DNA of 64,000 nucleotides from Isoetes taiwanensis. Taxonomy: Eukaryota; Streptophyta; Lycopodiopsida; Isoetales; Isoetaceae. Position 1 is the stretch's first letter. Each line of letters begins with the position of its first letter. Below the pieces are notes generated by a model, which saw nothing but the letters and a program-made list of their open reading frames with translations, was not told the DNA's origin and made no database searches. Below, piece by piece: positions 46,541 to 64,000 of the stretch. Location of the stretch: contig JAJEKV010000033.1 in NCBI GenBank assembly GCA_021234155.1, positions 14,021,422 to 14,085,421 of the forward strand. Reading direction: 5' to 3'. The translations under genes were made by a program, and so were the position numbers.

Positions 46541-47182
46541 TTGCCGGCCCATGATTTCCTTACTTTTCTAGTCTGTCGACCCATGAATCAACCCATATCA
46601 GGTTTTGGTGGCACTGGTGGTGCACTTGAGTCAGAATCTCTGGCACTTGTCACTTTACCAAAGGCAGTGAAGGAAACAGATAGTGCGAAGAAATCGAGGA
46701 TGGAAGCTGTGGACAAGCTGTTAAAGTTCAAGCAATGGTATCCACTTGGCTTAGACGTCACAAGAAGGATACCAATTGACAAACTAATAAGATCGCCTAT
46801 AGCATCTTTTATATCTAGAATCTATGATCCTAAATATGCCTTCAGGATACAGAAGTCCATGGTAGAATATCCCACCATAATACCAAATCCTGCTGATGTT
46901 CTATCATGGGACACAGTTGCCGAGAAGCCCTACACACGGAAGACATGGGATGACATGAAGAAAAATGACACTATTTGCTACATAGTTATAGATAGACATC
47001 ACTCAGTAGAAGCAGCAAAGGCACTTATAGAGAATATGGATAAGATAGGTGCCAAAGAATACAGGGAGCACTATAGCTACATGCAATGCCGGCTTCTTAG
47101 TATTGTTATATCTCAACTGGCACTCGCTACAATAAGTGCGGACCTGAACACAGTTGCAAGGGTGGTACAATATTCCTTCTAA
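46541..47182 (+). CDS. Unrecognised ORF, ParB-like in pattern
   Basis: A 213-codon open frame, possibly from ATG at 46541 or the Met of MNQPISGFGG. After a Gly/Ala-rich start, a Lys-rich helix (AKKSRMEAVDKLLKFKQWYP) precedes IPIDKLIRSPIAS and then ICYIVIDRHHSVEAAKALIE. The IP-DKL ... Y-VIDRHHS-EAAK arrangement recalls ParB/sulfiredoxin-fold proteins (V-G-HR--A), but the similarity is weak. A region of 100 residues with YDPKYAFRIQKSMVEYP lies between. A perfect hairpin follows 54 bp after the stop. Uninterrupted length and even composition suggest a real or recently dead gene; its origin (host or mobile) is unknown. Confidence 0.4.
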   Translation: MPAHDFLTFLVCRPMNQPISGFGGTGGALESESLALVTLPKAVKETDSAKKSRMEAVDKLLKFKQWYPLGLDVTRRIPIDKLIRSPIASFISRIYDPKYAFRIQKSMVEYPTIIPNPADVLSWDTVAEKPYTRKTWDDMKKNDTICYIVIDRHHSVEAAKALIENMDKIGAKEYREHYSYMQCRLLSIVISQLALATISADLNTVARVVQYSF

Positions 47183-47235
47183 GTTATCTAAATTGTGTTG
47201 TAATGCTTTAGCATATTCACGCTACGCGCGAGGTA

Positions 47236-47284
47236 GCAGTCAAAGCATGCACAACGCGTGAGACTTTGTGCATGCTTTGACTGC
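47236..47284. repeat. Perfect 19-bp hairpin
   Basis: GCAGTCAAAGCATGCACAA (47236-47254) and TTGTGCATGCTTTGACTGC (47266-47284) are fully complementary around an 11-nt loop (CGCGTGAGACT). Might be a MITE core, a small-RNA precursor or a transcript-end structure for the ORF before it. Confidence 0.9.
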
Positions 47285-47504
47285 GAAGTGCAAAGTCGGT
47301 GGAGCATTGGATATTTCTGAGTCAATCTCTGAAACGTACATGGTGAAGTCATGTCAAGGTTCTCTGGTAGTTTGCACCTAGACTATTCCAAAGATAGCTT
47401 CATTGTTTGTAGTGAACTGCCAAACATACTAGCAGAAGATAGACTACTATATCTCAATTCTGTCTAATTGTCTCAAGCAAGCCACTGAAGAATATATCAC
47501 CATT

Positions 47505-47777
47505 GTGTTCCTGTCAGATCCAGCAATGGAATATCCCAAGATCCTGCAGGCCAGTACTCAGGTTGAAGCTAATATGAGTGTAAGACATGGAGTGCTTGTA
47601 GATGGAATGCCTGCTAAGAACAGTTATGTCAGTAGTGGCATAACAATGATCACTTATGTGATTATAAATAAAATAACTAATGCACACAAGTGTGGCTCCC
47701 AAAAGCTTCCTGAACCTATACTCCATTTTACAGAAAAGGAAAGCTTAGACAATTACCACTGGACCGGTGTTGTTTAA
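47505..47777 (+). CDS. Short unrecognised ORF
   Basis: A 90-codon frame (ATMEYPKILQ-like start; RHGVLVDGMPAKNSYVSSG). No family seen. It may be a further exon or fragment of the gene at 46541, since no other coding lies between. Low support. Confidence 0.25.
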   Translation: MFLSDPAMEYPKILQASTQVEANMSVRHGVLVDGMPAKNSYVSSGITMITYVIINKITNAHKCGSQKLPEPILHFTEKESLDNYHWTGVV

Positions 47778-48978
47778 GTACACGTACACTACGATTTTGT
47801 ACTTATAGTACCTTGGGTAGTGTACAGTACGTCTTGTACTCTAAAGTGTAGGGTCAGTTTTTTTTTTTTTTTTTTTTTTTTGAGTCTAAATCATATCCTC
47901 AAGACAATTTTATGCCTCCCTAATGTCTAATGTCAATTTCAAGGTTAAAAAAACTCTAATTGTATGTTTCTAGCTCTTCTAGTGTTCGACAAAGAGCAGG
48001 TAAAATTTTTGTGCTTATATTTCTTTACTTTAGTACTAGTTTCAATCAATTTACATGAACTTCTTATTGTGGGTTCTTATTTGACCAGCCAGATCTCTTA
48101 ATCAACTCCTTAAAGATCTTGGGGCCTTTTTCTTCTGCGGCATCTACCGAATCCTTCATCAATTTGGGAGCGTCTATAAAAGAGGAGCACCATAGCCGAT
48201 TCTAGAGGCATTCTGCACAAAAACCTTATCTCATGTTCTTATTTTTTATTACCTTTGTATTAGGTCTAACTAAGTTCAATCCATATCCAAAGCGTCTATT
48301 TTCCATGGCAAGTCTGTATCAGATTATAGTTTTCAACAAATCTCTATACAAATCTGGAGCTAAAGAACGGAATATTAAAAAATCCGAAACTAAAAAAAAC
48401 ACTTCCCCTGTTCAAAGCAAGAGTTCAAGATCCCAATGGGACTTCTGCATACATAGTTACTGCAACAGGGTTTTTTCAGTCGTCACAGGCTATGGCAGAA
48501 GAGCACATTTGCATGTCCATTTCCTGTTGAAACTGTATATGCCGAAACTGTATGTGCAGTCCATGGTCCTGCTGAAACTGTATATGCCCTTTCTATAACC
48601 ATGCATCTGCAAATATGGATGAATCTGATAAACTAATCCGATAAATCAATTTTATTCAGCAGTAAAGTAAAGTGGAAAGATTTCGAGATATATTTTTGAG
48701 ATTTTCGAGGGCTATGACAAAAAACACAGTAAAAATCTGCTTTGAACAGACCCGAATCTGCTTGAATCTACTTGAACATACCCGAATTTGCATGTCTGAA
48801 GAAGTAGCAGCCATACTAGATTTGAGCCATCAATTTCTAGGTTCGATTTCTAGAGAAGCCTCGACTGTGCCTCACCTGCATTCACGAAGAAATAGGGGCC
48901 GGGAACCTAAAAAATTTTTGGGATGCCAAAAAAAATCTGACAAGGGGCTTTATCTTTGTCTCTAACAGGCTTGTTAAA
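47778..48978. other. No gene seen
   Basis: Contains a 22-nt T-run (47860-47881) and three imperfect copies of CTGAAACTGTATATGCC-like words (48525-48595). A 121-codon open frame at 48233-48598 has low-complexity composition and no motif. Confidence 0.5.
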
Positions 48979-49060
48979 TGACGAGAGATTATTATCTCTC
49001 GTTATCTCTCATGTCATACGGTATAAAAATTATCTCTCGTCGTATAGCATGAGAGATACA
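48979..49060. repeat. Nested palindromes beside a (GA)n tract
   Basis: ACGAGAGAT-TATT-ATCTCTCGT forms one hairpin (about 48980-49001). TATCTCTCATG-ATACG and CGTAT-CATGAGAGATA form a second (about 49003-49056). They lie 25 bp before the (GA)n tract at 49084. Related words (GAGAGATAAA, CATGAGAGAT, GCATG-GGCC) follow the (GA)n tract at 59797-59860. Confidence 0.65.
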
Positions 49061-49080
49061 AAACTATGGAGCATGTGGCC

Positions 49081-53706
<4,626 letters not shown>

Positions 53707-53764
<58 letters not shown>
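53707..53764. repeat. (GA)n microsatellite 2
   Basis: 58 bp of GA between the 5' end of LINE 1 and the 3' end of LINE 2. Confidence 0.98.
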
Positions 53765-53767
<3 letters not shown>

Positions 53768-53849
53768 AATGAAATCTATTATTAGTCTTGAGACCACCGG
53801 TCTATGAGGCGTTTACAAATTACATTCAAAATTATAAAACAAGTCATCC

Positions 53850-56800
53850 GGTGTGTCTTCTGAGAGTAACACACTCCTCTATCTCAATCTCTCATACCTT
53901 CTGATTTTTCAAACAAGCATCTCTATGTTTAAGAATGTCAACAATATATCCCCAATGGATGCCCACAGGTACAGAAAAAAGAACTCCTCAAGGGAGGTAG
54001 CATTGATCCCATGTATGACTCTTAACTCTGAATAAGCCGCGGCAACAAAGTAAGATATGAGCCTCATCCTCCACCCACCCGTCACTACACGATTCACGGT
54101 GTCTAAGATCATGGCGATGTACGCCCATCTCCCTACCTCCACACCAAGATGGTGCGAGCTTAACAGGATCCTCGCAATTGCTTGCCTATGCTTCATAGAT
54201 ATGGGTTCACTAAGATATGCTTGTTGCCTTCAATGTGGGATTCATCGAGTCAGATAGTACTCTTTCTTCACCGGTGGCGTACTCCATGTCTTAGTGAGAA
54301 CACTCTTAGAACCCATCCCTCAATATCTTCCTGATTCATCACGCAATTCGTGAATATCCATCCCCATTTCACCACCATCTACTAATATCCGCATACCAAC
54401 CTTTGTCACTACTCTCTGCTGCGGCAATTCTTGGCAAGCTATTCACGGGCATATCATATAAAACCTTATGCAGATAACGTAAGGTTTTGCAAAGAGCTTC
54501 AGCTTCAAGGGGTATCATCCTGCACTCTCCTAACATCATATCATATGGCGTTTGCATTTTAGTGCCCAGTTCCGTGTGAAAAAAAAAAAGCCGTATTTTT
54601 TCCACCTTTTTCCACCCATCATTAGCGAGGCCTGGCCCCCAGGCTTCACAACCATACATTATAACTGTTTGTACCAATACTTTAAAGAGCATGCGTTTCA
54701 TTTCAAAGTTCCAAATGTCAGCATTCACACACCTTCTCTGCATTGCATATAGTGCCTTTAAGCCCGCACTCACTCTATGTTCGACCGCCTGATTTCAATT
54801 CGGACTTTTGTCTACAGTCAAACCCAGATACTTATAGCTTTCAACGACCTCAACTTGCTTACCCTTGTAAAGTAGCCGCACATGATCTGTTTTATTCGCT
54901 CCAAAAACAACAGCCTTAGTCTTTTCCAGATTCACCTGCATACTTTTAGCATCACAAAAACCAGCAAGCACATCCAAATGTCTCTGCATCCCCTCTATGC
55001 TCTGGGATAGCAACACAATATCATCAGCATATAGCAAGAGCATAAGTACATACACATTCAAGGATGTACCATCCCCTCCATGTGCTCTTATCCACCCCTC
55101 CAGCTGATCTATGAACAATCCAAACAAGGTAGGCGACAAAGGACACCCCTGTTTAACTCCCATATTACTCTCTACTACATCATCAACACATTCCAACAAA
55201 AGGGAAAGAGAGTTGCACGAGTACTTTTTTGTAAAGAACACTTACCGCATGCCTAAGCCCCATCGGGATGCCCAAATCTACCATCCTATGCCACAGATTT
55301 TGCCTATTCACCATGTCAAAGGCCTTGCTGAAATCCACAAACACAGCATACAAAGGTTTCCTTTTTCCCACCACTGAATCCATCATAGCACGAAGGGTGA
55401 CCAAATGGTCAGTTGTAGACTTTTTAGGTCTAAAGCCCGCTTGGCCTATTGCTCTAGCATTGTGATCCTCTACCCAGTTGCTTATCTTGCCCTCAAGTAT
55501 AGAGGCATACAGTTTTGCGTAAAGGCTGCCAACCATAATGGTACGGTAATTACCCGGATCAGATGCATCCCCTGACTTGTGCAATGGCACAACCCTATTA
55601 ACCTGCCAGGACCTAGGAAACCCATCTCCCAAAGCCATATTGAACATGTCGACCAGCCTATTCGTAACCGCTTCTCCAACCCATTTAAGCATTTTGGCCT
55701 TAAGGCCACAAGCATCTGCCGCTTTGCCATTAGCATGTCTCTTGAGTCCCACCTGAACATCCTCCAGAGTAAAGGTAAGCATATCATCCATCTCACATGT
55801 CTCTTCGGCCATCTTATCCTCAACTCCATGGACATGGTATAAATTGCGTACATGCTCCATTAGTGCCTCCGCTTGCAACACATTACCCCCATGCTTCAAG
55901 GGTTTAAGCCTATTCCAAAATTTCTTTGGATCAACCAGCAGTTCTTCCACCATTCGCCTATGTTTACGATGTAAATATGCCTTCTTCTTATTTTTGACCA
56001 GCTTGGTATACACTCTCCTTTCCGTACTTTATTTTTGCCCCTGTCTTTTGCTCTGAATTTTTGCCTCTCTCTTTGTTTACATTCCATGTCAAACCATCCA
56101 TTACATGGCAGCCCCCTCCGATTCTTGGGTGGGATACAAAACATTCATCCCTGATTCAAGCAAAACCCTAGACAACGCCTCACTCATATCCCCTCTTTGA
56201 TCCGGGCCATACAAAAATGTCATTTTACGCTTTCGCATATCTCGCTATATTCATGAGCTTTATCATACTTGAGAGACATCCATTTACCTTTATATGTATC
56301 TTCTTCTTTTGCCTATGATGCCCTTTGTACATGAAGTTCAATGAGCAAAGGTACATGATCCGAGCTTTCATTCTCATCTCCAATGTGTAAGCTAATAACA
56401 TGTTCTGCAAAAGTAGGTTTGGCAATAACATAATCCACCACGCTAGCATTTTTACAAGTGCGCTTACCAGAGCCTGGGTACCTATCCGTGCCATTGAAGA
56501 TCACCATCTCAAAACCGCTACACATATGTAAGACATGACGCCCCTGTGGTGTCAGCCATTTCACATTGTCTTCTAATGTTCTGCTCCATCCAATTGTCCT
56601 CAGCTCAGTATCATCCAGCATTTCCAACCATTCTGCCTCTCCATCTAGGCCCACCAAAGCTGCTTGATGGTTTCCCGTACGCCCATTAAAGTCTCCTAAC
56701 AATAGCACTTCCCCTGCCAAACCCAAAGCATCCTTATCCAGATCTCCTTTATTATACACAGGTGATTCCCTTGGGGGGAAATAACAACCAGCTACATATA

Positions 56801-57150
56801 TCTTGTTGCCCCTACCTGGCAATTCAATCCAAATATATTGTGCAGTTGCCTTATGTGTCAAAACACACACTGCGTGCGCAATTTCATTGCGAGCATAGCA
56901 TGCAATATCACCTGTACCTTTAAGATTCCAGCCCTTCTTATTCCATACTGAATGCAATAGCGTGAAACCAGAAATACCTGGAAGAGCCTTTTCCTCATGC
57001 TCACATGTTTCCAAAAAGAAAACTATGTCTACATTTGCTAGCGAGTCATCCATAGCACAAATCTTACTACTTTTTAACGTATTTACATTCCAGCAAACTA
57101 ACCTGGCAGTCGCTACTTCCTATGCATCCTCCACAATCACTTTTCCGCCT
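53850..57150 (-). pseudogene. LINE 2 ORF2 (endonuclease-RT)
   Basis: The AP-like endonuclease is open from 57053 to 56313: FFLETCEHEEK, EVLLLGDFNGRTG, ASVVDYVIAKP and SSDHVPLLIEL, so catalytic Asp and His residues are present. After frame changes at 56040-56300 the RT is open 56013-55183 (PRSWQVNRVVPLHKSGD, QAGFRPKKSTTDHLVTLRA, PLYAVFVDFSKAFDMVN). Then, one frame on, come [20 protein letters not shown] and LLLYADDIVLLSQS (54795-55241). A TGA-type break at about 54793 precedes GLKALYAMQRRC and WGPGLANDGWKKVEK. The carboxy zinc-knuckle region (SSHHLGVEVGRWA) is damaged. Four or more lesions. Confidence 0.82.
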
Positions 57151-58143
57151 CTCCAGTAAGCATGTTGTCCAGCCGCTCTTGCCTCCTTCATCCTCTGAAG
57201 ATCTTCTCTTCTCTGCTGAAATTGGGTCTTAGTTAAGTCGTCATTGGCCCATATATATTTGCCCTTAAGCAATGTTCACTTCTGCATAACCCGAACCTTC
57301 GCTTCCTTGGATGCGCACTTCACCAACACATTCCGTGTTTCTTCCCCCTTCCTTCCAACCCGATAAGCCTCCAAAATATCCACCTGCACCTGCATATTCT
57401 CTACAAGAAATGTTTGAACAGCCATGCTTGTGTCCTCATTCTCCTTTTCTGGTAGGCCAGAAATTCTGAAATTATTAACCTTCGACTCCCTTTCATGCAT
57501 ATCAGCCATCATTTATGCCCCTATTCGAAGTCTCAGCTTGATCTATGACCTGCTTTGTCTCTGATACGCTTGCCAGTTGCTGCCTTAGCTCTACATTTTC
57601 ACTCTTTAAAGAACACAGAGACTCATTCATACCTTGCAAAAGCTTAAGCATTAGTGTCTGATGGGCTGCTGCCTCCTTCCTTGCCTGCTCTGCTTCCTTC
57701 CTGGACTGCTCCATGGATTCTAGTAGCTTCATCAATTGACCCATTAGCATCTCTCCTCCAAAGAATCCAGAAGGCGCCATAGTACCGAAACTATTGGCTG
57801 CTGTCATCCCTGTCGCTTGCATCCGATTCAAGGCTGCAACCTCTCGCTGCAAATCAGCCCCAATGACAGGCCCAAGCCCTCCAAATATGTCAGCCTTCAG
57901 CCCCAAATCAGTTGCCTCTGCCTCCAGAGATTCCGCAGTACCAGAGTCCCCATCCGAGGTGTCATCCGAGATGTCTTCTGTAAGAACCTCCTTGCCCTGC
58001 CTTTTACATTCATTTTTTACCTTCTTGACATTGCCTACCACAGATTTATTTGCCCTCAGGGAACCAGAATCAGCCTTGGAGCCCACCTCCTTGGAGCTCC
58101 TTTTTCCCTGTATCTTATCTGTCTCCTTTTTAGGATGTCCCAT
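57117..58143 (-). pseudogene. LINE 2 ORF1 protein
   Basis: RNA-binding chaperone-type protein of the LINE particle. From ATG at 58143: a Lys/Ser-rich basic head, an acidic patch (EDISDDTSDGDSG), then a coiled coil (LLESMEQSRKEAEQARKEAA ... LKSENVELRQQLASVSE). After a frameshift at about 57510 comes an RRM-like domain (NNFRISGLPEKENED, VLVKCASKEAKVRVM, 57276-57512). After another stop comes the tail DDLTKTQFQQRREDLQRMKE and YWRGGKVIVEDA, ending at about 57117. Organisation is like L1-type ORF1. The end overlaps the presumed ORF2 start. Confidence 0.75.
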
Positions 58144-58148
58144 GGATG

Positions 58149-60062
<1,914 letters not shown>

Positions 60063-61389
60063 TTATTTTTCTAGATTTTGGAGTAGGATGTGCCTGATCT
60101 GATCTCCCTCCTTTTTCAGCTTCCTGTTCATGCCTTGAGTCTCATAATACTCGACATGAGGGCATTCTGGAGTTAGTAGCAGCAAATCCAATCCCTTTCT
60201 CTCAAAAATACAGAAGTTCCATAGTACAGCACAAGCATGCACGATTTTGCTAGCTTGTGATGCTTGAACAGTAAGACTCTTCAAGATTCTCCATTTCTCC
60301 TTCACAATACCAAATCCATTCTCAATTACAACTCTACCTCTGCAGATTCTCTTGTTGAATCGATTCTTTTTGTTATCAGGGTCTGGAAAAACCTTTAACA
60401 GAAATGGCCTGCTAGGATATGCAGAATCTCCAAGCAATTGAGGAGGTATGTTTACAACTACATCTTCCTCAGTAGGCATTCCTTCTTGATCTTCTTCCCT
60501 TGTAATCTAACAATAGGTTCCTGCAATATGGATTTGGAGGCCAACCTGTTATAAATGGTGCTTCTCCTGAAATGTCCAGAATCATGTACAGATCCTACTC
60601 TAATACAACAGACATTCACAAACAATTTACTATGAGTAACACAACCTTGAAACAAAATAGAATGTCTTTTATTCTTGCTGTAGTAGTCATTCGCATGATC
60701 TTTTTTCTTGGGTTTTCTGTACAAATATATGTGGCTCCCATCAACTGCAGCAAACACGTTTGGCAGACCAGTGGCCTCCTTAAATTCTACTATAATGTCG
60801 AGTAATCTCTGCCCTGATGGAATAGCTACAAATCTCTTATACAGCATGTTCTTGGAAGCCAAAGCTAGTGCGATCTTCCTCACATATTTCTGTATTGTTG
60901 ACTGACCAGCATAGAATCTCCTTCCAACATGCAGAGGAGATTCCCCATGAGCAAGGAAGTAAACTACCATAGCTACAGCCCTTCTCGGCTCATGGGAGGC
61001 CTTACTTTCCTGCCAAGCTTTACAAAATATGGGGCCAGAAGACCTACCAGCTTTTCGAATGATGATCTTGACATCCTGTAACATTGTCTCCACATATCAT
61101 CCTCATAAGAGGGCAAGCAATTCCAGGCATGGTTGTCAATGCTATCCCACTGTGTGGTCTGTCTCGGTGCAACCCAAAATCTTCTTGAAGGCCTCTTTAA
61201 TCTGGCTGTCCCCAACAGAATCAAGGTAAATTGATAGCAAGTCATGAGTCGGCTGCATTCTATGGATTCGGTCTCCATAGCTAAGTCTACGAGCTCGGAA
61301 TCGTGATATGAATCCATGAGGTTTAGGCAGAACTGCTGCAATGCAATGCCGAGCATAATTGTGCGCAAAACCATTGCAATCATCCCCAA
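60063..61389 (-). pseudogene. Second PIF/Harbinger transposase
   Basis: A DDE_4 transposase distinct from the one at 6.5-8.2 kb. From ATG at 61389 it has an amino part with RRFWVAPRQTTQWDS and MWRQCYRMSRSSFEKLVGLL. A frame change at about 61005 leads to AVAMVVYFLAHGESPLHVGR and the first Asp in FAAVDGSHIYLYRKP. A second change at about 60470 leads to LLGDSAYPSRPF (second Asp) and RVVIENGFGIVKEKWRIL (Glu). It ends at 60063. Triad kept, two frameshifts. No terminal repeats or Myb-like partner were found nearby; it is placed between two (GA)n tracts. Confidence 0.82.
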
Positions 61390-61716
61390 AATCAGAGGAT
61401 CCGTATCAAAATCTTGTTAATGCCGGACTATAGCAGCGATTTGGGAAGAAATGGAGGAAAATAAAACCCACTGAGGTCGGACTGTAGCAGAGCTTTGGGG
61501 AAAATGAAAGAAAGAAAGCCATTTCATGATTCCAAGATTGGTTTCGCCAACAAATTGAATTCAGGCCGGTGGAATTTGGCGATTTCCAAAGGCAAGACTT
61601 CGGGGAAACGGCATTTGTTAAGGCGAGAGAAGAGCTCCTCCTCGAGCTCGAGAGGAGCTATTTGATACAAATTTTATCTCAAGATATGGGGAGAGAGATA
61701 AAAAATGGGAAACCTA
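61390..61716. other. Non-coding flank of transposase 2
   Basis: No gene. Contains the palindrome AGCTCCTC-CTCGAGCTCGA-GAGGAGCT (about 61630-61656). Confidence 0.6.
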
Positions 61717-61739
61717 AGAGAGAGAGAGAGAGAGAGAGA
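61717..61739. repeat. (GA)n microsatellite 5
   Basis: 23 bp of AG repeats at the 3' junction of LINE 4; shorter than the other tracts. Confidence 0.95.
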
Positions 61740-63587
61740 TGAAATGAACATTTTATTTATTATGTCTGTGAGACCGCCAGGTCTATAAGACATCCCGCAA
61801 GTACATCATCCATACAACCATTCGTCTAATGCATCCTCAGATGGAAATGCATTAGTCCCTCCCTCATTCAACTCTCCTAGTTCAGCTATATTCAATATCT
61901 TAAGTTTTTTTTCTCTGCAATCCATTACATCCCTTGTATATCGTCCCATAGTTGTGCCTAGAAGGCTAAAAAACTCTGTAAGTGTATGCGCAGAGATCTG
62001 ATACTTCTCTCTAATATTTATATATACGGGGCAGTCCAACAGGACATGCAATTCATCTTCAAGCTTAGCACTTCCACAGAGCTGGCAAAGGCATAGTTCA
62101 TGTGGAATATTATTCCATCTGCCAACCTCGACCCCAAGTCTGTGTGAGCTCAACCTAATTCTACAAATAGCATGTCTATGTCTAGTATTTATGTCTTTTT
62201 CCAGATATTTACCTGCCTGCATACTAGAGTTGATCTCAGTTCTATAAACTTCTTTCTTTTCTCCCCCATCTCTCCAGCTGCAACGAAAAAAGCTTTCTGA
62301 TACCCACTTTTTTATGTCATCTTTATTTGATAGTAAGTCCTGCATATGCATCCCCCACATAATTCCACCTCTGCAAATCAACCTTTAGCACGAGTCTCCT
62401 CCAAAGCCATCCTGGGCAAACTATTACTGGGCAAAGTGTATAGAATTTTATGGACATACTTGAGTGTTCTACACAAGGCCTCTGATTCAAGTGTTAACAT
62501 TCCATACTAAACTAGCATCATATGATATGGCGTTTGCACCTTGACCCCTAGCTCTGTTCTGAGAAACCTCTTTTGTACTTTTTCTACCTTCTTCCACGTG
62601 TCATAAGCTAACCCTGGCCCCCAATTTCACAACCGAACAATATGACTGATCTTACCAATGTACTGTATAGCATCTTTTTCATGCTGAAATTCCACATTTC
62701 AACCCTTACACAGTGATGCTGCATTGCATATAAGGCTTTAAGCCCTGCATTAATTTTCTGGTCTATTGCCTGATTCCAATTGGGGCTTTTATCTACTACC
62801 AAACTGAGATATTTGTAATGATCTGTAATTTCCACTAACTCATCTTTATAGTACAGCTTAACATGGTCAACTTTGGATGCTCCAAAAACTACGACTTTTG
62901 TTTTAGCCAGATTTACATGCATGCTTTTGGCATCGCAGAAAGATGACAATTGCACCTAGATGCTTCTGCAATCCATTTACGCTACATGAAAGCAAAACCA
63001 CATCATCTGCATACAACAAGAGCAAAACCACATACCTAGATAGCGATGTGCCATCCCCACCATGCAGTTCAATCCAGTTTTCAAGCTGATCTATGAAAAG
63101 TCCAAACAATGTGGGCGAGAGGGGACACCCCTGCTTCACTCCCAGGTTGCTTTCTACTCTTTGCTCACTAATATATGGAAATGAAAGCTGAATAAGTACT
63201 TTTTCATAGAGCTTTCCTACCGCATGCCTTAGCTCTTTGGGTACATTTAACTCAACCAGTCGATTCCATAAATGTTTCCTGCTCACCGTATCAAAGGCTT
63301 TGCTAAAATCTACAAACGCAGCGTACAATGGTTTCTTTTTCCCAATAACGGAGTCTATCATGGCACGCACTGTCAACAAATGATCAATGGTGGGTTTCTT
63401 AGGCCTAACGCCTGCCTGCCCCATTGCTCTAACATTCATCTCCTCTGCCCATGCACTAATTTTAGAGTCCAGGATAGTAGCAAAAAACTTAGCATAAAAG
63501 CTACCAATCAAAATCATGCGATAGTTATGCAAATCTGGCTCATCACATGTCTTATAAAGTGGAACTACCCTATTAAGCTGCCACTCC
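61740..63587 (-). mobile_element. LINE 4, 5'-truncated
   Basis: Begins inside the RT at QLNRVVPLYKTCDE (about 63583), after unrelated DNA. RT open over 62903-63532: [56 protein letters not shown] and LLLYADDVVLLS. After a frame change come LAKTKVVVFGASKVDHVKLY (62608-62955) and a damaged stretch at 62390-62600. The carboxy block (61806-62381) has SSHRLGVEVGRWN and the zinc knuckle CQLCGSAKLEDELHVLLDC. The 3' end carries the hairpin 61763-61792 and TTCATTTCAT followed by (CT)n. Confidence 0.85.
61763..61792 (-). promoter_or_regulatory. 3'-terminal RNA hairpin of LINE 4
   Basis: TGTCT/AGACA lower stem and AGACC/GGTCT upper stem with loop GCCA. Lower-stem bases differ from LINEs 1 and 3 on both sides. 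Confidence 0.6.
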
Positions 63588-64000
63588 TCTGATTGGGGCC
63601 TGGTGAAATGTTATAGGTTTTGGCTTTTACAGCAACAGATCAGTTTTTTTGTGTTGATCTATTTCGCGCATTTTGATAAGACCCTGAGATTAGCCGCAAG
63701 TTCCGGAGCCTCTATTACAACTATCGATGCGAGTTATGGAGCCTCTATCTCGGCCAATAAGCCACCAAATCTTCTATTCCAATAAAAATGTGTACATCTT
63801 GTGGGTTTTCTCTATGGATCTATTTCAATAGGAATCATACGCCCAATAGAAAAATAGCTTGGATAACTTGAGTAAAAAGGAATAGAGAAAAAAAAGAGCT
63901 TGAATGGAAGGGGTAATATAAGAAAAGAGTTTGAATAGACGGATAATAGAAGGTGATTAGAAGTAAATAGCTTGAATAGCTCATAGGATCTCCCAGACAT
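63588..64000. other. No gene seen at window end
   Basis: AT-rich sequence with loosely repeated AGCTTGAATAG-like words (63858-63990). No coding or terminal motif recognised. Confidence 0.4.

Noticed and set aside
48233-48598. 121-codon frame with hydrophobic start
   Set aside because: Composition is low complexity and the 3' part is made of a short tandem repeat; no family or signal supports it.
63603-64000. Plastid-derived insertion at the window end
   Set aside because: Some words reminded me of organellar sequence, but no gene could be recognised, so the claim cannot be supported.

Overview
This is nuclear DNA of a land plant with a large, repeat-rich genome. Plant hallmarks are a decayed pentatricopeptide-repeat (PPR) gene, a fragment of a SPINDLY-like TPR gene, a tRNA-Thr(UGU), GT-AG introns and Tat/Athila-like Ty3 elements. 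The dense, layered transposon content would fit a fern, lycophyte or gymnosperm, but nothing here fixes the clade. There is no clearly intact host gene except the tRNA; almost everything is mobile DNA at different stages of decay.

Layout. 1-372: scrap of a Ty3 gag. 373-3696: no gene, small duplications and a palindromic cluster. 3697-5300 (-): PPR pseudogene. 6383-14305: a PIF/Harbinger-type DNA transposon with a 16-bp terminal inverted repeat and TAA target duplication. It carries a DDE transposase, a Myb/trihelix-like partner protein, two exons of a SPINDLY-like gene, and a multi-exon gene for a Crypton-like tyrosine recombinase. The element sits inside longer inverted arms (about 6153-6382 and 14306-14533). 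14.6-17.3 kb: gene-poor DNA with three tandem duplications around the tRNA. 17345-18392 plus 29525-29575: a minus-strand Ty3 gag split by LTR retrotransposon A (18393-29519). 29.6-33.7 kb: scraps of LINE and Ty3 reverse transcriptases and a SINE-like unit. 33704-44739: LTR retrotransposon B, same family as A, with a perfect 5-bp target duplication. 45.8-46.2 kb: integrase scrap. 46.5-47.8 kb: unrecognised ORFs and a perfect 19-bp hairpin. 49084-59796: three minus-strand LINE copies alternating with four (GA)n tracts. 60063-61389 (-): a second Harbinger transposase. 61717-63587: a fourth LINE copy ending at a (GA)n tract.

How the parts fit. In the Harbinger element the transposase and Myb-like protein are the usual two-protein machinery; the recombinase and SPINDLY exons are extra cargo or relics of nested insertions. 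LTR elements A and B share the order LTR - gag with three CCHC knuckles - protease (DGG) - RT with FQDD - RNase H - integrase - spacer with a small antisense ORF behind CCAAT/TATA-like motifs - large coiled-coil ORF3 - LTR. The LINEs share an RNA hairpin at their 3' end whose lower stem covaries between copies, and they end in (CT)n instead of poly(A), which suggests microsatellite-directed insertion.
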